Shown one piece after another: positions 26,496 through 34,854 of a stretch of 64,000 bases of DNA. This DNA comes from JAJDFU01 sp964640855 (lineage in GTDB: Bacteria; Bacteroidota; Bacteroidia; Chitinophagales; Saprospiraceae). The position numbers and the translations under genes were made by a program. The stretch spans positions 1 through 64,000 of the forward strand of contig CAZXIX010000011.1 in NCBI GenBank assembly GCA_964640855.1, read 5' to 3'. Within the stretch, counting starts at the first letter, position 1. Each line of letters starts with the position of its first letter. The notes beneath the pieces are model-generated. The model was given only the letters and a program-made list of their open reading frames with translations. It made no database searches and had not been told where the DNA came from.

Positions 26496-26528
26496 CTTCC
26501 CGTTATTAAAAAGCGGAATGCAAAATGT

Positions 26529-27020
26529 TTATTCCTCTTCTTCCTTGACCTTTTTCTGCTGGGTTTGGGTTTCGGTGGCAGCACTGCTCTTCTTGCTGCC
26601 TCCGCGCCGACGACGGCGTCGCCCTCCCTTGCTGCCGGCATCGGCTTTCGGATTGTAAACCTCATTGAAGTCCACCAATTCGATCATAGCCATTTCAGCA
26701 GCATCGCTTCGACGAAAACCGGTACGGATCACGCGGACATAACCTCCCGGGCGATCACCTACCTTGGTGGCAATAGGTCCGAAAAGCTCTTTCACGGCTT
26801 CCTTGTTCTGCAAATAATCGAAGACCACCCGGCGAGCATGCGTGGAGTCATCTTTGGATTTGGTAACCAAAGGCTCTACGTATTGGCGCAGGGCCTTGGC
26901 CTTGGCCAAAGTCGTATTGATACGTTTGTGCTCGATAAGGGCAATGGCCAGGTTTCTCAACGTGGCTTTGCGATGGGCCGATTTGCGCCCGAGATGATTA
27001 AAGCGCTTTCCGTGTCTCAT
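26529..27020 (-). CDS. rplQ: 50S ribosomal protein L17, with long charged tail
   Basis: 163 residues. The first 120 or so follow L17 (MRHGKRFNHLGRKSAHRKATLRNLA start; RRSDAAEMAMIELVDFN end). A tail of about 40 residues follows: a run of six arginines, a Ser/Ala/Thr/Gln-rich spacer and a closing KVKEEEE. Such tails are common in Bacteroidota L17 and have no assigned function. The ATG at 27020 is set by the universal MRHGKR start. Confidence 0.96.
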   Translation of the reverse strand: MRHGKRFNHLGRKSAHRKATLRNLAIALIEHKRINTTLAKAKALRQYVEPLVTKSKDDSTHARRVVFDYLQNKEAVKELFGPIATKVGDRPGGYVRVIRTGFRRSDAAEMAMIELVDFNEVYNPKADAGSKGGRRRRRRGGSKKSSAATETQTQQKKVKEEEE

Positions 27021-27144
27021 TTTGAAGCGTTTATCTTCGCAACACCTCTTTCCGACCAAAGGCAGCAGGCAAGCCCGAATCGGATGGGTTATTGCAGTGG
27101 ATAACAAGATTAGCCGGCTAGGCCGGACCTGCAGGATCTATACT

Positions 27145-28143
27145 TTATTCTTCGTCCAGCTTGTACTTAGATAGGTCCATTCCGAAGGTCAGGCCCTTCT
27201 CCTGCAGCAGTTCTTCTATTTCTACGAGCGATTTTTTACCAAAGTTCCGGAACTTCAGGAGTTCATGGGTATCGTACTGTACCAATTCCGCCAGGGTATT
27301 GATCTTGGCGGCTTTCAGGCAGTTGTAGGCACGAACGGAGAGATCGAGATCTTCCAGAGAGGTTTTGAGCAACTTACGCATGTGCAGGATGTGCTCGTCC
27401 ACCACATCATCCTGGCGTCCGTTGGCATCGTCGAAGGTGATGTTCTCATCGGTGATGAGCATCAGATGCTGTATCAGGATGCGGGAAGCCTCCTTGATAG
27501 CATCCTCCGGGTGAATGGTACCGTCGGTGCGCACTTCGATGGAAAGTTTCTCGTAATCCGTGCGCTGGCCAACCCGGGTATTTTCAATCCGGTAGGCTAC
27601 ATTTTTGATCGGAGTGTAGATAGCATCTACAGGAATCACACCGATGGGAGCGTCCTTGGGCAGGTTCTCGTCTGCCGGAACGTAACCCCGCCCCTTGCTG
27701 ATCGTCAATTCGACCTCCAGATTGACGGAAGGTTCCATGTTGCAGATCAGCAGATCGGGATTCATGATCTTGAAAACATTGGTGTGCTCTTCGATATAGC
27801 CGGCCCGAAACTCTTCCTGGCCGCTGACGGTCAGGTATATTTTTTCGCTTTGAAGATCCTCCTCGCTGATCAGTTTTTTCAGGCGGACCTGCTTCAGGTT
27901 CAAAACGATCTCAACGACATCTTCCACCACCCCATGGATCGTAGAAAATTCGTGCTCCACCCCGGCAATCCGAACGGCTGAGATGGCAAATCCTTCCAGG
28001 GAGCTGAGCAGGACTCTCCGAAGAGAGTTTCCAACGGTTTGTCCAAAGCCTGGTTCCAGTGGTTTGAATTCGAAAAGCCCTTCGAAGTCATCTGACTTCT
28101 GCATTACGATCTTGTCGGGCTTCTGAAAATTCAGGATACTCAT
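27145..28143 (-). CDS. rpoA: RNA polymerase alpha subunit
   Basis: 332 residues. The N-terminal domain dimerises and assembles the polymerase (FEPLEPGFGQTVGNSLRRVLLSSLEG). The C-terminal domain from about residue 250 has LDLSVRAYNCLKAAKINTLAELV and LLKFRNFGKKSLVEIEELL, the helix-hairpin motifs that contact upstream DNA and regulators. A hairpin before it, after rpsD, may tune its expression relative to the ribosomal genes. Confidence 0.98.
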   Translation of the reverse strand: MSILNFQKPDKIVMQKSDDFEGLFEFKPLEPGFGQTVGNSLRRVLLSSLEGFAISAVRIAGVEHEFSTIHGVVEDVVEIVLNLKQVRLKKLISEEDLQSEKIYLTVSGQEEFRAGYIEEHTNVFKIMNPDLLICNMEPSVNLEVELTISKGRGYVPADENLPKDAPIGVIPVDAIYTPIKNVAYRIENTRVGQRTDYEKLSIEVRTDGTIHPEDAIKEASRILIQHLMLITDENITFDDANGRQDDVVDEHILHMRKLLKTSLEDLDLSVRAYNCLKAAKINTLAELVQYDTHELLKFRNFGKKSLVEIEELLQEKGLTFGMDLSKYKLDEE

Positions 28144-28224
28144 ATGATCATTTTGGCTTTGATGGGGACTTCAGGTGAAGACCCCGGAATTAAATTGGCT
28201 AGAGGAAAAACCTCCTGAAAACAA

Positions 28225-28250
28225 CTGACAGCTCCAGGAAGAGCTGCCAG
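28225..28250 (-). other. Hairpin between rpsD and rpoA, attenuator candidate
   Basis: On the minus strand CTGGCAGCTC and GAGCTGTCAG form a 10-bp stem (one G.U pair) with a 6-base loop, starting 11 bases after the rpsD stop, followed by TTGTTTTC. It could stop or pause part of the transcription or mark a processing site. There are no other genes in the 117-base gap. Confidence 0.55.
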
Positions 28251-28260
28251 ATTGTAGTCT

Positions 28261-28872
28261 TTATTTCGAGTAAAGTTCAACGATCAACTGCTCGTTGATC
28301 TTCTCGGGGATTTGCTCCCTTTCCGGGTATTCCAGAAAAGAACCTTCCAACTTGTCGGGATTGAACTCGATCCAGGGATACTTTCGGACGTCCGATTTAC
28401 CGCCGATGGAATCGCGCACCACCTCCAATCCCTGGGACTTTCCGCGGACGCTGACCACGTCCCCGGGGCGAAGGGAGTGAGAAGGGACATTACTGACAAC
28501 GCCGTTTACCGTGATGTGGCAATGGGAAACCAACTGGCGGGCGGCGCGGCGGGTCGGAGCAATGCCCATCCGGTAGACGGTATTGTCCAGGCGCGCCTCG
28601 AGCAGTTGAAGCAAAATCTCGCCGGTTACGCCTTTCTTGCTGTTTGCCTTATCGAAGAGGTTGCGAAACTGACGCTCCAACACCCCATAAGTGTATTTGG
28701 CTTTCTGCTTCTCAGCCAACTGAAGCGCATAATCGCTTTTCTGGCGACGCCGGCGGGTGTTTCCGTGTTGCCCCGGGCCATACTTTTTGCGCTCAAAGTA
28801 TTTGTCGAAGCCGAAAATAGCTTCGCCCAGTGCTCTTGCCTTTTTGGTTTTTGGTCCAGTATATCTTGCCAT
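28261..28872 (-). CDS. rpsD: 30S ribosomal protein S4
   Basis: 203 residues. MARYTGPKTKKARALGEAIFG is the zinc-free type of N-terminus (no cysteine cluster). The S4 RNA-binding domain covers LDNTVYRMGIAPTRRAARQLVSHCHITVNG. S4 starts assembly at the 5' domain of 16S RNA and in many bacteria represses its own operon, which makes the hairpin after this gene noteworthy. Confidence 0.98.
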   Translation of the reverse strand: MARYTGPKTKKARALGEAIFGFDKYFERKKYGPGQHGNTRRRRQKSDYALQLAEKQKAKYTYGVLERQFRNLFDKANSKKGVTGEILLQLLEARLDNTVYRMGIAPTRRAARQLVSHCHITVNGVVSNVPSHSLRPGDVVSVRGKSQGLEVVRDSIGGKSDVRKYPWIEFNPDKLEGSFLEYPEREQIPEKINEQLIVELYSK

Positions 28873-28914
28873 TGTCTCTTTCTGCTTTGAATTAAATGCT
28901 CAGGATGGGGATTT

Positions 28915-29307
28915 TTACACTCTTCTGCGCTTGGGCGGGCGGCATCCGTTGTGCGGAACCGGCGTTACATCCTTGATCTTGGAGACTTTGATTCCAGAGC
29001 TGTCGATTGCCCGAATGGCAGCTTCTCTTCCCGAACCGGGACCTTTCACGTAAACTTCGACGGTGCGAAGTCCACTCTCGTACGCTACCTTGGCAGCGTC
29101 GCCCGCAGCAACCTGAGCCGCATAGGGCGTGTTTTTCTTAGATCCCCGGAACCCGGCCTTGCCCGCCGTACCCCAGGCAATCACCTGCCCTTGCTTATTG
29201 GTTATCGAGACGATAATATTATTGAAGCTGGCCTTGATGTAGGCGTATCCTTCCGGCTCAACCTTTACGTTTTTCTTTTTTGTCTTTTTCGCTGCTCCCT
29301 TTGCCAT
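28915..29307 (-). CDS. rpsK: 30S ribosomal protein S11
   Basis: 130 residues. ASFNNIIVSITNKQGQVIAWGTAGKAGFRGSKKNTPYAAQ-type core and the end TPVPHNGCRPPKRRRV are typical; the Asn-Gly of HNG is the site that can become isoaspartate. It forms the platform with S6/S18 near the mRNA exit. The N-terminal KKTKKKNVKVEPEG extension is lysine-rich. Confidence 0.98.
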   Translation of the reverse strand: MAKGAAKKTKKKNVKVEPEGYAYIKASFNNIIVSITNKQGQVIAWGTAGKAGFRGSKKNTPYAAQVAAGDAAKVAYESGLRTVEVYVKGPGSGREAAIRAIDSSGIKVSKIKDVTPVPHNGCRPPKRRRV

Positions 29308-29344
29308 ATCGACATCGTTTGAAAGGGTATCCTATGCCCTATGC

Positions 29345-29722
29345 TTACTTGGTTACTTTTTTCTTATTCGCTACGGTCTTCCGCTTTCCTTTGCGCGTAC
29401 GAGCGTTGGTCTGAGTCTGCTGACCCCGGACGGGGAGGCCTTTCCGGTGACGAAGCCCCCGATAACAACCGATATCCATCAATCGCTTGATGTTCATCTG
29501 AACCTCGGAGCGAAGCTGTCCTTCTACAACATACTGGTCGTTAACCATCGTGGAGATCTCCCGCATGTTTTCATCTGTCCAGTCCTGTACCCGCGTATCT
29601 TCATCTACACCAGCAGCTTCCAGGATCTCCCGGGCAGTAGAACGACCTATTCCAAAAATGTAGGTTAGGCTAATGACGCCCCTTTTATTCCGTGGCAAAT
29701 CCACACCAGCTATTCGAGCCAT
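29345..29722 (-). CDS. rpsM: 30S ribosomal protein S13
   Basis: 125 residues. MARIAGVDLPRNKRGVISLTY start, the helix-turn region YIFGIGRSTAREIL, and GLRHRKGLPVRGQQTQTNARTRKG end are the S13 signature. S13 in the head contacts L5 and the P-site tRNA through its basic tail. rpmJ lies 75 bases upstream in the same direction. Confidence 0.98.
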   Translation of the reverse strand: MARIAGVDLPRNKRGVISLTYIFGIGRSTAREILEAAGVDEDTRVQDWTDENMREISTMVNDQYVVEGQLRSEVQMNIKRLMDIGCYRGLRHRKGLPVRGQQTQTNARTRKGKRKTVANKKKVTK

Positions 29723-29797
29723 TTTTGATCTTCGGTTTTAGACGACCCATCGGACTTAAGGCCATAGCCAGTGTCCCAACGAGCAATCAAATACAAT

Positions 29798-29914
29798 TTA
29801 TCCCTGACGCTGCTTGAGCTTAGGGTTCTTCTTGTTGATGATGTAAACCTTCCCTTTGCGGCGGACGATCTTACAATCGGCAGACCTTTTTTTGACAGAA
29901 GCTCTAACTTTCAT
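29798..29914 (-). CDS. rpmJ: 50S ribosomal protein L36, zinc-free type
   Basis: 38 residues starting MKVRASVKKRSADCKIVRRK and ending NPKLKQRQG. The zinc form has three cysteines and a histidine; here only one cysteine remains and the histidine is lysine, so it cannot bind zinc. It lies 25 bases after infA, the usual infA-rpmJ-rpsM order. Confidence 0.95.
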   Translation of the reverse strand: MKVRASVKKRSADCKIVRRKGKVYIINKKNPKLKQRQG

Positions 29915-29939
29915 GTCCGTCTTTTTTGCTTTCCCGTTT

Positions 29940-30158
29940 TTATTTGTATCGGTAGGTAATTCTTCCCCTGGTCAAGTCATAAGGCGACATTTCCACAGCC
30001 ACTTTATCGCCTGGCAGAATTCGTATATAATTCATGCGCATTTTTCCGGAAATAGTGGCTACGATCTCGTGGTCATTCTCCAACCGCACCCGGAACATAG
30101 CGTTGGAAAGCGCCTCTTCAATAATACCGTCCTGCTTGATCAGGTTTTTTTTACCCAT
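29940..30158 (-). CDS. infA: Translation initiation factor IF-1
   Basis: 72 residues, one OB-fold (S1 type). MGKKNLIKQDGIIEEALSNA start, FRVRLENDHEIVATISGKMRMNYIRILPGDKV core, SPYDLTRGRITYRYK end. IF-1 occupies the 30S A site during initiation. It follows map and has its own promoter-like element just upstream. Confidence 0.97.
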   Translation of the reverse strand: MGKKNLIKQDGIIEEALSNAMFRVRLENDHEIVATISGKMRMNYIRILPGDKVAVEMSPYDLTRGRITYRYK

Positions 30159-30176
30159 AGATTAATTTTCGGAGGG

Positions 30177-30184
30177 CAAAGATA
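30177..30184 (-). promoter_or_regulatory. Putative internal promoter (-7 box) before infA
   Basis: TATCTTTG on the minus strand, 18 bases before the infA ATG in the map-infA gap. A T-rich tract lies upstream but no exact TTTG at the best distance. It would drive infA-rpmJ-rpsM-rpsK-rpsD-rpoA-rplQ independently of the upstream ribosomal genes. Confidence 0.5.
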
Positions 30185-30236
30185 CAAAAAAAAATTCCCT
30201 TTCCTAACCCGCTCTTGTTTTATTGGTCTTGGAAAA

Positions 30237-31067
30237 TTAACTGCCCTGGGGAATAGACTGCTTGAGGCTCACTTCGCGAATATGATCGTTTTTCCGGATC
30301 ATTTCTTCAACTGTGGTATGGTCGGACAATAGATCTGCCTTTCCTTTTCGAATGGCTATGGAATGTTCGTAATGAGCCGAGGGCTTGTGGTCTTTGGCAA
30401 AAACAGTCCATCCGTCACCTGCCGTTCTTACGTCTCTGCGCCCCAGGTTTACCATAGGTTCGACGGCGATCACGAGGCCTTCCAACAGTTTGATGCCTTT
30501 ACCCCGCTTTCCGTAGTTGGGGACTTCCGGGGGCTCGTGCAGTTCTTTGCCGATCCCATGCCCGACCAGTTCTCGTACGATACTGTAGTTGTGTATCTTT
30601 TCTACATAAGATTGGATGGCAAAGCTAATGTCGCCGAGGCGATTACCATGTATGGCTTTTTCGATGCCCTTATACAAAGAGGTTTTGGTGACCCGGCAGA
30701 GTTCCATGATCTCTTCGTCTACATCGCCCAACGGGAAGGTGTAGGCAGCATCCCCGTGGAATCCGTTCCAATAAACCCCGCAGTCCACAGATACGATGTC
30801 TCCGTCTTCGAAAACCTGTTCCAGGGAAGGAATTCCGTGGACCACTTGTTGATTGACCGAAACGCATAGGGTAGCCGGGAAACCATTGTATCCCTTAAAA
30901 GCGGGTTTGGCTCCGTGGTCGCGGATGACCTCTTCGGCCGCTTTATCAATTTCCGAACCACTGATCCCCGGACGAATGATTTCAGCTACCCGGGTAAGGG
31001 CCTGGCAAACCAGCAGGCAACTCTTACGAATCAGCTCAATCTCTTCATCCGTCTTGTAATAGATCAT
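30237..31067 (-). CDS. map: Methionine aminopeptidase, type I
   Basis: 276 residues. Removes the initiator methionine. Metal ligands can be followed: D in SVDCGVYWNGFHGDAAYTF, H in ELVGHGIGKELHEPPEVPN, and E residues in VIAVEPMVNLG and the late HYEHSIAI. The length is slightly above the bacterial norm because of a C-terminal extension (TTVEEMIRKNDHIREVSLKQ). Its place between secY and infA is conserved in Bacteroidota. Confidence 0.96.
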   Translation of the reverse strand: MIYYKTDEEIELIRKSCLLVCQALTRVAEIIRPGISGSEIDKAAEEVIRDHGAKPAFKGYNGFPATLCVSVNQQVVHGIPSLEQVFEDGDIVSVDCGVYWNGFHGDAAYTFPLGDVDEEIMELCRVTKTSLYKGIEKAIHGNRLGDISFAIQSYVEKIHNYSIVRELVGHGIGKELHEPPEVPNYGKRGKGIKLLEGLVIAVEPMVNLGRRDVRTAGDGWTVFAKDHKPSAHYEHSIAIRKGKADLLSDHTTVEEMIRKNDHIREVSLKQSIPQGS

Positions 31068-31113
31068 GGTTGTGTTTTAGTCGATTGCCCTTCCTGCTGC
31101 GAGAAGGTAGGAT

Positions 31114-32472
31114 TTACATGTTGGCGCCGATGCCTTGTACCCGGCTTCGCCCTTGAATGCGGCCTGATTTCACCAGACCATCGTATCGTCGCATGAGCAG
31201 GTGGCTTTCGATCTGCTGTAAGGTATCCAAAACGACAGCGACCAGGATCAGCAGGGAAGTTCCTCCAAAGAACATAGCCAGCTGAATATTAACGCCTGCG
31301 GCAGCGGCGAATGCCGGCAAAATGGAGATTAAGCCCAGAAAAATGGATCCCGGCAGAGTGATCCGCGTGGTTGTGGCATCGATAAAATCGGCCGTTGCTT
31401 TTCCCGGTTTGATACCCGGGATGAAGGCATTTTGCCGCTTCAGGTATTCCGCATAATTCTGCGGATTGACCAGCAGGGCGGTATATACGTAGGTAAAGAC
31501 AACTACCAGGAGAAAATAAACGATGTTGTAAGGCACGGAGGTGAAATCGTTCAAGGCCCGCAGGATGCCGGAGGACTGAGCGTCGGCTCCTCCCACGAAT
31601 TGAGCGACCGTGGAGGGCAGGAACATAAGTGCCTGGGCAAAAATGATAGGCATGACTCCCGCGGCATTTACCTTCAGCGGAATGTAGTCCCGAACGCCGG
31701 CCTGAGGAATGTTGGAACCCGAGCGGCCCACCATGCGCTTGGCAAACTGAATGGGAATTTTTCGAACTCCCTGTACGATCAGTACGGTAGCCATTACGAC
31801 AAAGAACAAGACTGCCAGCTCCAGGACGAAGATCAGGGGCCCATTCGTTGAGAACTGAGATTGCAATTCAAAGATCAATGCTCTGGGAAGTGTGGCTATG
31901 ATGCCTACTGTGATCAGCAGAGAGACGCCGTTCCCTATGCCTTTGTCTGTAATACGTTCTCCCAGCCACATGGCGAAAACAGTACCCGTCGACAAAATGA
32001 TAATGTTGGAGATCCAGAATATCCCCATGGGAATATCCGGATGAATGGCTCCCTGTGTGTTGATGTAGGTGAGATACCCTCCTCCCTGTACCAAGGTGAT
32101 AGCAACGGTGAGCAGGCGAGTGATCTGACTCAGCTTTTTGCGGCCCGATTCCCCTTCCCGCTGCTGCAAGCGCTGGAAATAGGGAACGGCAAAACCCATC
32201 AGCTGAATGATAATGGAAGCCGTAATGTAAGGCATGATCCCCAGGGCGAATACGGCGGCGTTGGAAAAGGCACCTCCGGTGAAGATGTTGATCAATCCCA
32301 TCAGGTCATTGGCCCCACTTCCCCCTCCATCCAATTGGGAGGGCACAACCCCTGGCAGTACCACATAGGAACCGAAACGATAAACGAAAAGCATGCCCAG
32401 CGTAAACAGAATCCGATTTCGCAGTTCCTTGATCTTCCAGATATTCTGAAGGGTCGTGATAAAGTTCTTCAT
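31114..32472 (-). CDS. secY: Preprotein translocase subunit SecY
   Basis: 452 residues with ten membrane segments. MKNFITTLQNIWKIKELRNRILFTL start, GIMPYITASIIIQLM, and YAEYLKRQNAFIPGIKPG are SecY landmarks. The end MRRYDGLVKSGRIQGRSRV is the cytoplasmic tail. It is the protein channel of the inner membrane, here feeding type IX cargo, outer-membrane proteins and lipoproteins encoded elsewhere in the window. rplO lies nine bases upstream. Confidence 0.98.
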   Translation of the reverse strand: MKNFITTLQNIWKIKELRNRILFTLGMLFVYRFGSYVVLPGVVPSQLDGGGSGANDLMGLINIFTGGAFSNAAVFALGIMPYITASIIIQLMGFAVPYFQRLQQREGESGRKKLSQITRLLTVAITLVQGGGYLTYINTQGAIHPDIPMGIFWISNIIILSTGTVFAMWLGERITDKGIGNGVSLLITVGIIATLPRALIFELQSQFSTNGPLIFVLELAVLFFVVMATVLIVQGVRKIPIQFAKRMVGRSGSNIPQAGVRDYIPLKVNAAGVMPIIFAQALMFLPSTVAQFVGGADAQSSGILRALNDFTSVPYNIVYFLLVVVFTYVYTALLVNPQNYAEYLKRQNAFIPGIKPGKATADFIDATTTRITLPGSIFLGLISILPAFAAAAGVNIQLAMFFGGTSLLILVAVVLDTLQQIESHLLMRRYDGLVKSGRIQGRSRVQGIGANM

Positions 32473-32481
32473 GCTTCAGGT

Positions 32482-32928
32482 TTATACGAGTTCGATGGAT
32501 CCGCCGGCCTTCTCGATGGCGTCCTTAGCGGTGGCGGAAACCGCATGGGCTTTCACGCTGATCTTGGCTGAAAGTTCGCCTGTAGCCAGGATCTTGATCC
32601 TATCATTTTTGCCAACGATTTTGTGCTTGGCAAGTACCTCAGGGTCTATGGCTTCCAACTGGTATTTTTCAGAGATTTCCTGGAGCCGCTCCAGGTTGAG
32701 GGGTCTATAAACCTTGCGATTCGGGTTTTTGAATCCGCGCTTGGGAAGGCGCATCTGCAAGGGCATTTGCCCCCCTTCGAAGTGACGCTTTTCCTTGAAA
32801 CCGGAGCGGGATCTGGCCCCTTTGTGGCCACGAGTCGCCGTTCCGCCTTTACCCGATCCCTGGCCACGGGCAATTCTCTTCCGTTTCTTGACAGCTCCTG
32901 ACGCCGGCTTTAAATTATGAAGTTCCAT
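32482..32928 (-). CDS. rplO: 50S ribosomal protein L15
   Basis: 148 residues. MELHNLKPASGAVKKRKRIARGQGSGKGGTATRGHKG-type start fixes the ATG at 32928; the ORF is open 21 codons further upstream, but that part has no L15 resemblance and runs into a terminator-like hairpin. IDPEVLAKHKIVGKNDRIKILATGELS is the usual C-terminal part. Confidence 0.96.
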   Translation of the reverse strand: MELHNLKPASGAVKKRKRIARGQGSGKGGTATRGHKGARSRSGFKEKRHFEGGQMPLQMRLPKRGFKNPNRKVYRPLNLERLQEISEKYQLEAIDPEVLAKHKIVGKNDRIKILATGELSAKISVKAHAVSATAKDAIEKAGGSIELV

Positions 32929-32974
32929 TACCTTTTTCTTTCTGGGAGTATTGAAAAAATAGCTACCCGCGAAC

Positions 32975-33008
32975 ATTTGAAAACAAAACAAACCTTCAAA
33001 AAGGTTTG
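32975..33008 (-). terminator. Terminator-like hairpin inside the ribosomal cluster (rpmD/rplO)
   Basis: On the minus strand CAAACCTT-TTTG-AAGGTTTG, an 8-bp perfect stem with a 4-base loop, is followed by TTTTGTTTTC. It starts 24 bases after the rpmD stop and ends 47 bases before rplO, so it may cut transcription of rplO, secY and map below that of the upstream genes. Confidence 0.62.
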
Positions 33009-33031
33009 CCCGTCATCCAGATAGATACGCT

Positions 33032-33217
33032 TTATCCTTCGGCTTTTTCTACCTTGACCAAATGGCCGACCTTATCGACCATGCCCAGTATCTGGGGACT
33101 GGCCTCTACGACCACACTGTGATTGATCTTGCGCAAGCCCAAAGCCTTGACGGTATCCTTTTGGCGCTTGGAGCGGTCGATCACACTTTTGACCTGGGTT
33201 ATTTTGATCTTTTCCAT
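33032..33217 (-). CDS. rpmD: 50S ribosomal protein L30
   Basis: 61 residues. MEKIKITQVKSVIDRSKRQKDTVKALGLRK and the end MVDKVGHLVKVEK are typical of the short bacterial L30. The ATG at 33217 is used instead of one four codons upstream because L30 starts directly with its first strand. Confidence 0.96.
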   Translation of the reverse strand: MEKIKITQVKSVIDRSKRQKDTVKALGLRKINHSVVVEASPQILGMVDKVGHLVKVEKAEG

Positions 33218-33272
33218 GACTTTATCCATTTGCGGTCCTCGGCTGAAACAGCATGAACAGACCTCGGTTCCT

Positions 33273-33794
33273 TTATCCGTTGAATACCTTGTTGATCGGG
33301 ATACGCCGCTGGCGGGCCACCTCCATCGGGCTACGCAGCTTGCTCAATGCATCCATAGTAGCTTTGATCACATTGTGCGGGTTGGAAGAACCCATAGATT
33401 TGGCCAACACGTTTTGAACACCCGCGAATTCCAAAACCGCCCGCATGGCCCCTCCGGCGATCACACCAGTACCTTCAGCTGCCGGTTTGATCAGAACCTT
33501 GCCGGCTCCGAACTTTCCGCGCTGCTCGTGTGGGATGGTCCCTTTATGAATAGGAACCTTGACCAGGTTTTTCTTGGCATCGTCTACCGCTTTGGCAATT
33601 GCCTCGGAGACGTCACGGGCCTTACCCAAGCCGTGCCCGACTGTGCCTTCGTTATCACCCACCACTACGACGGCTGCAAAACTGAAGGTACGCCCCCCTT
33701 TGGTCACCTTGGCAACCCGGTTGAGGCTAACCAGTTTTTCCTTCAATTCGGTCTCCGCCGGTTTAACTCTCGTATTAGCGCCTTTCTTCGCCAT
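33273..33794 (-). CDS. rpsE: 30S ribosomal protein S5
   Basis: 173 residues. Double-stranded-RNA-binding part KLVSLNRVAKVTKGGRTFSF, then VGDNEGTVGHGLGKARDV and the C-terminal GTGVIAGGAMRAVLEFAGVQNVLAKSMGSSNPHN. S5 lies at the mRNA entry and affects decoding accuracy. Confidence 0.98.
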   Translation of the reverse strand: MAKKGANTRVKPAETELKEKLVSLNRVAKVTKGGRTFSFAAVVVVGDNEGTVGHGLGKARDVSEAIAKAVDDAKKNLVKVPIHKGTIPHEQRGKFGAGKVLIKPAAEGTGVIAGGAMRAVLEFAGVQNVLAKSMGSSNPHNVIKATMDALSKLRSPMEVARQRRIPINKVFNG

Positions 33795-33815
33795 TGCGTT
33801 TCAAATTAATTTTAT

Positions 33816-34169
33816 TTAGAATTTCAGGCCTCCTTCCCGGGCTCCGTCGGCCAGGGCCTTCACACGGCCGTGGTACAGATTGCCGCCGCGATCAAAAACC
33901 ACGTTCTCGATCTGGGCAGCCTTAGCACGTTCGGCCAGTATCTTGCCGACCTCTTTGGCCTGATCCACTTTGCTTCCCTTTTCGGAAATGCCCTCTTCGC
34001 GAGAATCTGCCGCAGCCAGCGTATGCCCTGCCAAATCATCGATCAGTTGACAATAGATGAAGCGGTTGGAACGGTATACGTTCAGTCTGGGCTTTTCGGC
34101 CGTACCCCGGACTTTTTTCTTGACCCGGAGCTGAATGCGTCTTCTCCTCTTTAATTTACTGAATGCCAT
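33816..34169 (-). CDS. rplR: 50S ribosomal protein L18
   Basis: 117 residues. RRRRIQLRVKKKVRGTAEKPRLNVYRSNRFIYCQLIDD start; VVFDRGGNLYHGRVKALADGAREGGLKF end, the standard closing block. It binds 5S RNA together with L5. Confidence 0.97.
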   Translation of the reverse strand: MAFSKLKRRRRIQLRVKKKVRGTAEKPRLNVYRSNRFIYCQLIDDLAGHTLAAADSREEGISEKGSKVDQAKEVGKILAERAKAAQIENVVFDRGGNLYHGRVKALADGAREGGLKF

Positions 34170-34272
34170 TTTTTCTGGTTTTCACCTTAGTGAAGGGCGC
34201 TATTTCAGCCCATCCCAAAGCTTTTTCTTCTATGAACGGCCAGGTTTCGCAAAGGGAACCCGGATCACGATC

Positions 34273-34827
34273 TTATTTTGCAGCCGTCTTCCCGGCTTTC
34301 CGACGGATTTCTTCACCCAGGAAGCGAATTCCCTTGCCTTTGTAAGGCTCAGGTTTACGGAAGGACCGGATCTTGGCTGCCACCTGTCCGATGAGTTGTT
34401 TGTCGTTGCTCTCCAGGCGAATGACCGGGTTCTTTCCCTTTTCCGTAACGGTAGAAAGCTTTACCTCGTCGGGCAAAGCAAACATAATGGGGTGAGAATA
34501 ACCTACGATCAGTTCCAACAGCTGTCCGGTGTTGCTGGCGCGATAGCCGACGCCCACCAACTCCAGTTCCTTGACGAATCCCTCGCTTACGCCTTGTACC
34601 ATATTGGCTATCAGGGAGCGATATAATCCGTGCATGGATTTATGGCGGATCTGCTCGGTAGGGCGGGACACCACCAACTCTCCGTCGTTGATCTCAATTT
34701 TGAGATCCGGGTCCACCTGTTCGGTCAAAGACCCTTTGGGCCCTTTAACCGTAACGAGATTTCCTTTGCTTATATCGATTTCCACTCCTTTGGGAATGGA
34801 GACGGGTGCTTTTCCTATTCGTGACAT
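34273..34827 (-). CDS. rplF: 50S ribosomal protein L6
   Basis: 184 residues. MSRIGKAPVSIPKGVEI start and the signature PEPYKGKGIRFLGEEIRRKAGK near the C-terminus. It sits close to the factor-binding site of the large subunit. The 103-base gap to rplR holds no hairpin or promoter that I can support. Confidence 0.98.
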   Translation of the reverse strand: MSRIGKAPVSIPKGVEIDISKGNLVTVKGPKGSLTEQVDPDLKIEINDGELVVSRPTEQIRHKSMHGLYRSLIANMVQGVSEGFVKELELVGVGYRASNTGQLLELIVGYSHPIMFALPDEVKLSTVTEKGKNPVIRLESNDKQLIGQVAAKIRSFRKPEPYKGKGIRFLGEEIRRKAGKTAAK

Positions 34828-34854
34828 GTTCGCAGATTTAGGATCTTTCCAAAA

